From contig DBLZ01000095.1 of the NCBI GenBank assembly GCA_002297545.1, positions 1-19,509 on the forward strand: 19,509 bases of DNA, read 5' to 3'. Below are positions 8,454 to 14,988 of the stretch, in pieces. The position numbers and the translations under genes were made by a program. Position 1 is the stretch's first letter, and each line of letters starts with the position of its first letter. Origin of the DNA: Prevotellaceae bacterium UBA711. GTDB taxonomy: Bacteria > Bacteroidota > Bacteroidia > Bacteroidales > Bacteroidaceae. Under the pieces are notes generated by a model that saw only the letters and a program-made list of their open reading frames with translations, made no database searches and was not told the origin of the DNA.

Positions 8454-9200
8454 TTGGAAAAGAACGGACATACACGATACTTCATTACTCTGTGCTTCGA
8501 TGGCACGGCATACCATGGGTGGCAGATACAGCCACACTGCAACAGTGTGCAGGAGGAGCTGCAAAAGGCTCTGTCCACGCTGTTGCGCCGCTCCATGGAG
8601 GTGGTGGGAGCCGGACGCACGGACACAGGGGTGCATGCCCGCAAGATGGTGGCACACTTCGACTGTGACGTACCCGTGGACTGCCCGCAACTTGTATACA
8701 AGCTGAATAAACTGCTGCCCTGCGACATTGCGGTGCAAAGCGTGGAGCCGGTGGATGGGGAAATGCATGCCCGCTTCTCCGCACGGTCGCGTACCTACCA
8801 CTACTTCGTGCACCTGTCCAAGGATCCATTTGCCAGAGCATACAGCTGGCAGATGTATGATCGCCCAGACTTCGACTTGATGAATCGTGCCGCAGCGGTA
8901 CTTATGGAGTATCGCGACTTCACGTCCTTCTCGAAGGTGAACACAGACACCAAGACCAACGACTGCATCATAACGGAAGCACACTGGGACAGGGTGGCCG
9001 ACAACCAATGGCGCTTCACCATCACGGCCAACCGCTTCCTGCGCAACATGGTGCGTGCCATCGTGGGGACGCTGGTGGAAGTAGGGCGGGGACGCATGGA
9101 CATAGACGGGTTGCGCCGTGTGATAGAAGCCAAGGACAGGTGCCGCGCCGGCGACAGTGTGCCCGGCAACGCGCTGTTCCTGGTGGATGTGACATACTGA
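8454..9200 (+). CDS. truA: tRNA pseudouridine synthase A, TTG start
   Basis: The 248-residue protein is TruA, which converts uridines 38-40 of the tRNA anticodon arm to pseudouridine. RYFITLCFDGTAYHGWQIQP near the N-terminus is the family opening. GAGRTDTGVHA at 52-62 contains the catalytic Asp57. SRTYHYF and NRFLRNMVRAIVGTL are further family motifs. The only sensible start is TTG at 8454, because the preceding in-frame codon boundary is the TAA of the endonuclease gene (8442-8444) and the next ATG is at residue 48, inside the domain. The nine-base gap to the endonuclease gene suggests translational coupling. Length is normal for the family. Confidence 0.95.
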   Translation: MEKNGHTRYFITLCFDGTAYHGWQIQPHCNSVQEELQKALSTLLRRSMEVVGAGRTDTGVHARKMVAHFDCDVPVDCPQLVYKLNKLLPCDIAVQSVEPVDGEMHARFSARSRTYHYFVHLSKDPFARAYSWQMYDRPDFDLMNRAAAVLMEYRDFTSFSKVNTDTKTNDCIITEAHWDRVADNQWRFTITANRFLRNMVRAIVGTLVEVGRGRMDIDGLRRVIEAKDRCRAGDSVPGNALFLVDVTY

Positions 9201-9256
9201 ACAAACGCCGCTGCCACACGACATGGGTGAAAACACTTCAAGAGAGATATAGAGAT

Positions 9257-10138
9257 ATGTGGATATTATTCGCTTTCGTCAGCGCAACGCTGCTGGGCTT
9301 CTACGATGTCTTCAAGAAGCAATCCCTCAGGGGCAATGCCGTGTTGACGGTACTGCTGCTGAACTGTCTGTTCTCGTCCATCATCTTCCTGCCCGCATTG
9401 TGGTATGCTCCGTTCGGAGGATGGGAGGTGCAGAGATACATAGTGCTGAAGGCCCTGATCGTGCTCAGCTCGTGGATATGCGGCTATTACGCCATGAAGC
9501 ACCTGCCGTTGACCCTGGTGGGTCCCATGAATGCCATGCGCCCCATGCTGGTGCTGGTGGGAGCCTTGGTGCTGTATGACGAACAGCTGAACCTTTTCCA
9601 ATGGACTGGCGTGCTGCTGGCCGTCAGTTCGTTTCTGTTGCTGAAGAAGGGGGGAAAGAAAGAAGGCATAGACTTTGCCCACAACCGATGGGTGCTGTGC
9701 CTGCTGGCGGCAGTACTGCTGGGGACAGTGAGCGGTCTGTACGACAAATACCTGCTGTCCTCGCCCGAAGAGGGCGGTCTGGGACTGGACCGGCTAACGG
9801 TGCAGAGCTACTTCAACTACTATCAGCTGGCCATAATGCTGGTGGTAGTGGGTCTGGAACGCAGGCAGGGAAAAAGCGAGGCTCCGTTTCAATGGCGATG
9901 GACCATCCCGCTGATAAGCATCTTTATCTGTGCGGCCGACCTGGCCTACTTCTATTGCCTGTCCATGGACAATGCCATGATAAGCGTCGTGAGCATGGTG
10001 CGGCGCGGCAGCGTGATCGTCAGCTTCATGGTGGGAGCTTTTGTATTCCATGAACGCAACCTCAAGGCAAAGGCCGTGGATCTCACTCTGGTGCTCCTGG
10101 GCATGCTGTTCCTGTATTGGGGTACCATCTGCCAATGA
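9257..10138 (+). CDS. EamA/DMT-superfamily transporter, 10 predicted membrane helices
   Basis: A 293-residue inner-membrane protein. Two EamA-like halves are visible: residues 1 to about 135, and a second half from about 145 to the end, each with about five hydrophobic helices. The KALIVLSSWICGYYAMKHLP stretch and the GPMNAMRPMLVL stretch fit the paired-repeat pattern of the drug/metabolite transporter superfamily. The ATG at 9257 is used because the frame has no other Met between there and the middle of truA, and because it begins with a membrane helix. It lies 56 bases after truA and 29 before the DUF3256 gene. Substrate cannot be told from the sequence. Members of the superfamily carry amino acids, nucleotide sugars, purines or small metabolites. 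Confidence 0.85.
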   Translation: MWILFAFVSATLLGFYDVFKKQSLRGNAVLTVLLLNCLFSSIIFLPALWYAPFGGWEVQRYIVLKALIVLSSWICGYYAMKHLPLTLVGPMNAMRPMLVLVGALVLYDEQLNLFQWTGVLLAVSSFLLLKKGGKKEGIDFAHNRWVLCLLAAVLLGTVSGLYDKYLLSSPEEGGLGLDRLTVQSYFNYYQLAIMLVVVGLERRQGKSEAPFQWRWTIPLISIFICAADLAYFYCLSMDNAMISVVSMVRRGSVIVSFMVGAFVFHERNLKAKAVDLTLVLLGMLFLYWGTICQ

Positions 10139-10167
10139 CTTTCGCAAGACCTTATGAACACATGTAT

Positions 10168-10794
10168 ATGAACAAGAAGATAATGCTACTGATTGCCGGC
10201 ACGGCACTCACCCTCTCCGCATCTGCACAAATGCGCATGCGTGATGTATTTGCCGAATTGCCGGATTCCGTGCTGCCATATATGTCCCGCAACAACCGTC
10301 TGGACTGCATAGACTTCATAGAGAACGGCATAGAGGCAAGGGTGAAGAACCGCTTTGACCAGCATGTGGTGCTGGACACGCTGACGGAGGATTACCTTCG
10401 GATGCAGACCAGCACATCGGCGTATGTGGAAATGAAACTGGTGCCACAGGGCAACGATACCGCTATATGCGTCAACTACACCTACATGGGAACCACCCCC
10501 GACAGCGAGGTACGTCTGTACTCCAAAGACTGGGCAATGCTGCGCAGTCTCCCCCGCCCTGCCGTGTCGGAATTCCTGAAACGTCCGGCCTGCGACACGG
10601 CATTCACCGCCGAGGTTGTCACCGATACCATGCGCATGATCAGGGAAGAGGCCGAATTCCTTCCGCTGATGAAGGCTGCGCTATCCCCCTCATCCAACGG
10701 CATAACGTGGACACTGCAAACTGCCGAGCTGACAAAGAATCTAAAAAGCATTGCTGCAAAATACCTGCAACCGGTGGTAAAGAAAATCCTGTGA
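10168..10794 (+). CDS. DUF3256 family secreted protein
   Basis: A 208-residue exported protein of unknown function found in Bacteroidetes. The start at 10168 is preferred over ATGs at 10117 and 10162 because it directly precedes a good signal peptide (MNKKIMLLIAGTALTLSASA, cleavage after AQ). The opening MRDVFAELPDSVLPYMSRNN and NRLDCIDFIENGIEARVKN strongly resemble DUF3256 proteins, as does the later string of beta-strand repeats. No catalytic motif is visible. It is the last gene of the plus-strand operon and faces the NUC1 nuclease gene across a 53-base convergent gap. The earlier ATG at 10117 would overlap the EamA gene and break the signal sequence. Confidence 0.8.
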   Translation: MNKKIMLLIAGTALTLSASAQMRMRDVFAELPDSVLPYMSRNNRLDCIDFIENGIEARVKNRFDQHVVLDTLTEDYLRMQTSTSAYVEMKLVPQGNDTAICVNYTYMGTTPDSEVRLYSKDWAMLRSLPRPAVSEFLKRPACDTAFTAEVVTDTMRMIREEAEFLPLMKAALSPSSNGITWTLQTAELTKNLKSIAAKYLQPVVKKIL

Positions 10795-10809
10795 CGGCAC
10801 CGTGGCCGG

Positions 10810-10840
10810 CAGATTGGCAGAGAGGCGCCATCTGATTTTC
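10810..10840 (+). terminator. Possible terminator of the DUF308 to DUF3256 operon
   Basis: CAGATTGGC (10810-10818) pairs with GCCATCTG (10827-10834) with one bulged T, around an eight-base loop, and is followed by ATTTTC. It lies 16 bases after the DUF3256 stop in a convergent gap. The stem is short, so the call is tentative. Confidence 0.4.
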
Positions 10841-10847
10841 CACCATC

Positions 10848-11810
10848 CTATTTCCATCCCCACGCAGCCAGAGAATAGCTGCGCTCCACAATCATTTCTA
10901 TGTCGTCGGGAAGATTGCAGAAGAAGTCTATACCCGTTTTTTCCTCCAGCTCGTCTATACTGATGGCATACCTGCGGGCGATGTCCTTGCCCGACGTGGT
11001 GTCGCCCTCGCGATGCGGTATCCACAGAGCTATGGCCTTGTAGCCTCCTTGGGTCTGCGATCTGCCGGTCTTGTAGAGCAGAGCAATGTAAAAGTATCGT
11101 GGAACAATGATGTTGTCCGTAGAACTGTTGCTGGTGTAGCCCAATATGTTGCTGCTACCGTCTATGGTACCTCCCTTTACAGCGTAGATGGTATCAGTGG
11201 AGTTGTAGGCCGGTGTCCATGCGCTATACAGTCCACGGACCAAAGCCTCGACATTGAGCCATACATAGCTGCCGCTATTGTCATAACCATTGAAGCGGCC
11301 ATACTGGGGATGCATGTTGCTCATGAGAAAGGTCTGAGTGTTAGCCTCCCTTGAGCACTGACGATCCTCACTGGCAAGCATGTGCCCACGCTGGTAGCCC
11401 CGGAAGTACCCGCTTCCCACACGATAAGCGGCGGGCACGTCCATGTCGGGAGCGTAGTCCCCCACTCTGCCACAATGGCAGTCGTAGACATTGTCTATGT
11501 CCCAACGGAAGGCGGTCCACCGCGATGCCTTCTTCTGCCAGTCGTACTCCATGCAGAAATTTACAAAGGTACGGGGAGAATTGTCTCTCAGGCGGGCTCT
11601 CTTGACGATGAACTGATTATGGGTGTCACCCTTCAGATGTGGTATCTCCATGCGCAATGCCTCGGCCATCGTGGAGACATTGGCGTTATCGTTGACCACG
11701 ACATGTCCTCCTTCGGGACTTGGCACATCATCTCCACATGATGTTACCAGGCACACTACCAGACACATTAACGGACCAAACAGGTGCCGTGTTCCAAATC
11801 GGACTCTCAT
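10848..11810 (-). CDS. Lipoprotein DNA/RNA non-specific endonuclease (NUC1 family), QRGH variant
   Basis: A 320-residue nuclease expected on the cell surface or in the periplasm. The signal ends in the lipobox LVTSC (Cys25), followed by the acidic GDD. The nuclease domain covers about 65-315. The active-site signature is YQRGHMLASEDR: Gln140-Arg141-Gly142-His143, with His143 as the likely general base. The usual first residue is Asp, replaced here by Gln. CSREANTQTFLMSNMHPQ follows, with the metal-binding Asn165, and the FNGY motif at 173-176. The family cuts single- and double-stranded DNA and RNA with Mg2+. The gene is monocistronic: rpmE2 upstream has its own terminator and the plus-strand operon converges on its 3' end. 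A weak palindrome (TTACAA, 13 bases, TTGTAA; 11832-11856) lies 22 bases before its start. It may work with the receptor operon beyond rpmE2. Confidence 0.88.
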   Translation of the reverse strand: MRVRFGTRHLFGPLMCLVVCLVTSCGDDVPSPEGGHVVVNDNANVSTMAEALRMEIPHLKGDTHNQFIVKRARLRDNSPRTFVNFCMEYDWQKKASRWTAFRWDIDNVYDCHCGRVGDYAPDMDVPAAYRVGSGYFRGYQRGHMLASEDRQCSREANTQTFLMSNMHPQYGRFNGYDNSGSYVWLNVEALVRGLYSAWTPAYNSTDTIYAVKGGTIDGSSNILGYTSNSSTDNIIVPRYFYIALLYKTGRSQTQGGYKAIALWIPHREGDTTSGKDIARRYAISIDELEEKTGIDFFCNLPDDIEMIVERSYSLAAWGWK

Positions 11811-11885
11811 CTCAGTATTTCCTCAATATATTTACAACAGGCTGACAGGCTTGTAACCGGGCCATGTCATGCCCATAAAACGAAA

Positions 11886-11916
11886 AAGATGTGCCACAAC
11901 TGATATGGCACATCTT
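11886..11916 (-). terminator. Rho-independent terminator of rpmE2
   Basis: AAGATGTGCC (11886-11895) and GGCACATCTT (11907-11916) are perfect 10-base inverted arms, extendable by one A-T pair. On the minus strand the stem is followed by TTTTTCGTTTT. It lies 48 bases after the L31 stop. It also separates the L31 gene from the downstream nuclease gene. Confidence 0.85.
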
Positions 11917-11963
11917 CCTATTACACTCTATTGTCACGCTACGCATACGAGCCAAGTTGCAAA

Positions 11964-12215
11964 TTACTTGCGTGTCTTGGCGTAGCGGCTCATGAACTTG
12001 TCCACACGACCGGCGGTGTCCACCAACTTGTTCTTACCGGTGTAGAAAGGATGGGATGAGCTGGAGATTTCCAGCTTTACCACGGGATACTCCTGACCTT
12101 CAAACTCTACGGTCTCTGTGGTCTTGCAGGTTGAACGGCTCAAGAACATGTCGCCGTTGCTCATGTCCTTGAACACAACGGGACGGTAATTCTCGGGATG
12201 AAGTCCTTTTTTCAT
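11964..12215 (-). CDS. rpmE2: 50S ribosomal protein L31, type B
   Basis: An 83-residue ribosomal protein of the large subunit. The opening MKKGLHPENYRPVVFKDMS, the central SSSSHPFYTGKNKLVDTAGRV and the closing MSRYAKTRK are diagnostic for L31. The zinc-binding cysteine pairs of the other L31 class are absent (only Cys30 is present), so this is the zinc-independent type B. It has its own promoter (12295-12326) with a leader of about 70 bases, and its own terminator (11886-11916). This makes it a single-gene unit between the nuclease gene and the receptor operon. Confidence 0.97.
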   Translation of the reverse strand: MKKGLHPENYRPVVFKDMSNGDMFLSRSTCKTTETVEFEGQEYPVVKLEISSSSHPFYTGKNKLVDTAGRVDKFMSRYAKTRK

Positions 12216-12294
12216 ATGTCTTTAAGTTGTTTTATGCCCCCGAATTTCCTTAGCTCCAGGAAGACGATAAGGGACGGTTAATAATTTCCGGATG

Positions 12295-12326
12295 CAAAGG
12301 TAACGCTTTTTCTCCTTATGGCCAAA
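12295..12326 (-). promoter_or_regulatory. Promoter of rpmE2
   Basis: On the minus strand TTTG (12323-12326), 20 bases, then TACCTTTG (12295-12302): an excellent match to the Bacteroidetes -33/-7 consensus. It lies about 80 bases before the ATG. Confidence 0.8.
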
Positions 12327-12346
12327 CAATTGAGCGATTAAATTAC

Positions 12347-12382
12347 GCAGAAGCCGCCAAGGCATTCCTCGGCGGCTTCTGC
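12347..12382 (-). terminator. Terminator hairpin after the receptor operon
   Basis: GCAGAAGCCGCC (12347-12358) and GGCGGCTTCTGC (12371-12382) are perfect 12-base arms with a 12-base loop, 19 bases after the stop of the OB-fold lipoprotein gene. The following minus-strand tract (GTAATTTAA) is only moderately T-rich. Confidence 0.75.
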
Positions 12383-12401
12383 ATAATCATATTACCTTTG
12401 C

Positions 12402-14030
12402 TTACTTGGCAAATGTGAACTTAACTGTCTTTATGCGCATCTGCACACCACCCTTAGTTTCGGTATGAGCATTGGTCAGGAGGAAGACATTGTCATTAAC
12501 GGCGAGCGTGCGTGTGTCATTGCCCACATAAGTAACACCGTTATATACATCACATTCCAATGTGATTGTAGCGATTGTCTTGTCGGCCGTAAAGCTGACC
12601 GTGTTGTTAGCGTACATACGCACACCCTTGGTTGCAGTATAGAACATGGGGGCATTGGTCTTGTTCTCACCCGAGCCGAAAGTAATGGTGCATCCTTCTG
12701 CATTCACAGTGGTAACAGCTGTCGCGTTGCCATAACCAAAGGTGTTCAGATCGACAAGAGTGCTTTCATCTCCTGCCGCAACGCCTTCGGCAGTCAGTAA
12801 GACGGTAGAGCCGCTCACAGTGATGCCTCCCTTGGTACCAGGCTCATCGCCACCTTCATCACCGCCGTCATTGCCACCCTCACCTTCGCTAATGATCTCG
12901 ACGTTGGCATTCTTGATCTCCGGAACGACGTTACCATCCTTTACATACTTGGTAATCTTGCCAGTGATCTTTACCTGTGAGCCTGCCTTGAACTCGTCCA
13001 CACCCTCGGGCAGATTGGCCCAGTAAGCCTGGAATACCTGACCACCATCCTTGGTATCAGCCATCCAGAAAGACTGCTGGTTACGGCTGACTGCGGATAT
13101 AATTTCCGTGATGTATCCGGAGATAGTGTATGCCTCCTCCGATGTGGCACCGTCGGCCAAAGCGTTGCACAGTTCCACGGCCTTAGCGCAGCTCACTGCT
13201 GTGCCGGGAACAGGCTCATCACCACCTCCTTCGCCTTCGCTGATGATCTCCACGGTAGCATTCTTTACCTCCGGCACAACCACACCACTTGTTGGGTTCA
13301 CGTACTTGAGCAGCTTACCCGTAATCTTAACCTGAGAACCCACCTTAAATGCGTCCACGCCTTCCGGCAAGTTGGCCCAATAAGCCTGGATAACCTTGCC
13401 GCCATCCTTGGTGTCGGCCATCCAGAATGACTGCTGACCCTTGCTGACGGTAGCGAAGACATCTGTAATGTAGCCTGTAATAGTGTACGTCTCCTCAGAG
13501 GAAGCACCATCAGCCAGTGCATTGCACAAAGTTGCAGCCTCGGCACATGTCACGACAGTACCTGGAGTTACAGGCTCATCGCCACCCTCGCTCAAAATCT
13601 CCACATCAGCATTCTTGACCTCGGGAACCACCACGTTGCTTGCATTGACATACTTGAGCAACTTACCGGTAATCTTGACCTGAGAGCCCACCTTAAATGC
13701 ATCCACACCAGCAGGAAGGTTGGCCCAATAGGCCTGCACCATCTTGGCACCGCCTTTGGCATCTGATATCCAGAATGACTGCTGGCCATTGCTGATGTTG
13801 GCAAACACGTCAACAATGTAGCCGGTTATAACATACGTTTCGAAAGAAGTCGCACCGTCTCCCAGTTCATTGCACAAGGCGACTGCCTCCGCGCAAGTTA
13901 TCTCGGTAACGACAGGCACTTCGGGTTCATCCCCTCCCGGTTCAACAAACGGAGCGGGAACGTCCTCACAACTTGCCATGCCCAGGGCGGCAACCGCCAC
14001 AAGCATAAGGTTTCTGAATAGTTTCTTCAT
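12402..14030 (-). CDS. Surface lipoprotein with three tandem OB-fold-like repeats and a C-terminal beta domain
   Basis: A 542-residue lipoprotein. The signal MKKLFRNLMLVAVAALGMASC has its lipobox at Cys21, followed by EDVP. Three repeats follow: residues 45-148, 160-265 and 279-383. Each carries the same blocks: CAEAVALCN-like start, YVITGYIVDV, QQSFWISD or QQSFWMADTKDGG, QAYWANLP, GSQVKITGKL, VVPEVKNA. The pattern resembles bacterial OB-fold domains associated with secreted nucleases. Acidic Gly-Asp-Glu-Pro linkers separate the repeats. Residues about 400-542 form a different beta-rich domain ending in KTVKFTFAK. There is no catalytic motif, so a binding role is inferred, perhaps for nucleic acid or oligosaccharide. 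It is the last gene of an operon with the receptor and DUF5689 lipoprotein and ends at a strong hairpin. Ligand is unknown. Confidence 0.8.
   Translation of the reverse strand: MKKLFRNLMLVAVAALGMASCEDVPAPFVEPGGDEPEVPVVTEITCAEAVALCNELGDGATSFETYVITGYIVDVFANISNGQQSFWISDAKGGAKMVQAYWANLPAGVDAFKVGSQVKITGKLLKYVNASNVVVPEVKNADVEILSEGGDEPVTPGTVVTCAEAATLCNALADGASSEETYTITGYITDVFATVSKGQQSFWMADTKDGGKVIQAYWANLPEGVDAFKVGSQVKITGKLLKYVNPTSGVVVPEVKNATVEIISEGEGGGDEPVPGTAVSCAKAVELCNALADGATSEEAYTISGYITEIISAVSRNQQSFWMADTKDGGQVFQAYWANLPEGVDEFKAGSQVKITGKITKYVKDGNVVPEIKNANVEIISEGEGGNDGGDEGGDEPGTKGGITVSGSTVLLTAEGVAAGDESTLVDLNTFGYGNATAVTTVNAEGCTITFGSGENKTNAPMFYTATKGVRMYANNTVSFTADKTIATITLECDVYNGVTYVGNDTRTLAVNDNVFLLTNAHTETKGGVQMRIKTVKFTFAK
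12882..13898 (-). repeat. Three tandem repeat units of about 310-320 bases inside the OB-fold lipoprotein gene
   Basis: The coding units are about 13587-13898, 13236-13553 and 12882-13196. They are highly similar at protein level (the second and third share long stretches such as FWMADTKDGG and QAYWANLPEGVD) and visibly similar at DNA level. Internal duplication is the simplest explanation. Confidence 0.85.
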
Positions 14031-14081
14031 AGTCTGTATCCTTTTATATTCTTTGATGTAATGTTGTTAGTCATGTCACGA

Positions 14082-14957
14082 TCACTGCTCCACCAGGTCG
14101 CTGTTGGTGCGCATCAGTATCTGCCAGGTGCCATTGAAGTGGGTGCAAACGCCATAAATATCCACCTTGCCTGTGGGGATCGGACGAGATGCGAAGTCGC
14201 TGTAAGTACTCGTACGCAGAACCATGCCACGGACTGGTGCGCCGTTGATGTTGCGGTTGGCGCAATTGCTGGTAAGGCTTACGCTGCCATCATCCGGAGC
14301 CAGGATCTGAGTGCCATCGCCAGTGATGGTGACGCCGCTTAAACGCACAATGCGTCCCACAAGCTCGTTGTTATTGGACGTAGAGTAGAAGTCTATGGTA
14401 TCGGCCACGGCAGTCATGGGAATGTAGACGGGATCGTTCTCGGATGTGCCTACAGAAACCTTGTCGCCCACAAGGCGGACGTTCGCCTTCCACATATTCT
14501 CGTCCATACGCCCGAGGCCGCCATTGTACTCACCGCCAATCTGCGACATGCTGCCATACGTTCCCACATAAAGGCCCTTCAGGTTGATGACGATCTTCTG
14601 CCCTACCGGCATGAGGGCATACAGGTCGGTAGCGTTTATGCCAACTATGATGCCTCCTGTCTCATCCTGAATGGAAAGTTGCTTGTACAGGTTGCCTCCC
14701 TGGTCGTTGCCATTGACCACGGCAAACAGCTGCAGGTCTTCGTCCACAAGCTTATATGCGCTCCTTTGGCTGAAGACGTCGGCATATTTGGCCTTCAATT
14801 CGGCAATGGTGATCTTCTTGGACGGTGCAGGGACTATCTCATTATTGCCATAAGGAGGATTGTCCCCGAAGTCCGGAGCCTCCCAGTCCTTGTCCATGCA
14901 TGAGCCAAAACACATGGCACCAGCTAAGAGTGCTGCAAATATCTTTATCTTTTCCAT
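14082..14957 (-). CDS. DUF5689 domain lipoprotein
   Basis: A 291-residue lipoprotein of unknown function. The signal MEKIKIFAALLAGAMCFGSC gives lipobox Cys20, followed by the acidic MDKDWE. Residues about 45-290 resemble DUF5689, a beta-rich domain common in Bacteroidetes and often next to secreted nucleases and OB-like domains. Visible blocks are ITIAELKAKYAD, LYKQLSIQDETGGIIVGIN, GQKIVINLKGLYVGTYGS and the closing GVCTHFNGTWQILMRTN. These fit OB-fold-like beta strands, so a ligand-binding role is plausible. It sits between the TonB-dependent receptor gene (31 bases upstream) and the three-repeat lipoprotein gene (51 bases downstream). Its position matches that of a SusD-type partner, but it shows no sequence similarity to SusD. 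Confidence 0.8.
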   Translation of the reverse strand: MEKIKIFAALLAGAMCFGSCMDKDWEAPDFGDNPPYGNNEIVPAPSKKITIAELKAKYADVFSQRSAYKLVDEDLQLFAVVNGNDQGGNLYKQLSIQDETGGIIVGINATDLYALMPVGQKIVINLKGLYVGTYGSMSQIGGEYNGGLGRMDENMWKANVRLVGDKVSVGTSENDPVYIPMTAVADTIDFYSTSNNNELVGRIVRLSGVTITGDGTQILAPDDGSVSLTSNCANRNINGAPVRGMVLRTSTYSDFASRPIPTGKVDIYGVCTHFNGTWQILMRTNSDLVEQ

Positions 14958-14988
14958 GTCTGTGTCTATTACCTTATATATTATTATG

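Noticed and set aside
11832..11856. Palindrome TTACAA, 13 bases, TTGTAA upstream of the NUC1 gene, as an operator
   Set aside because: Six-base arms are too short to support a claim by themselves, and no second copy was seen in the window.
12393..12400. TACCTTTG on the plus strand beside the stop of the OB-fold lipoprotein gene, like a -7 box
   Set aside because: It would drive only antisense RNA into the lipoprotein gene, has no -33 partner that I can see, and an eight-base match can arise by chance.
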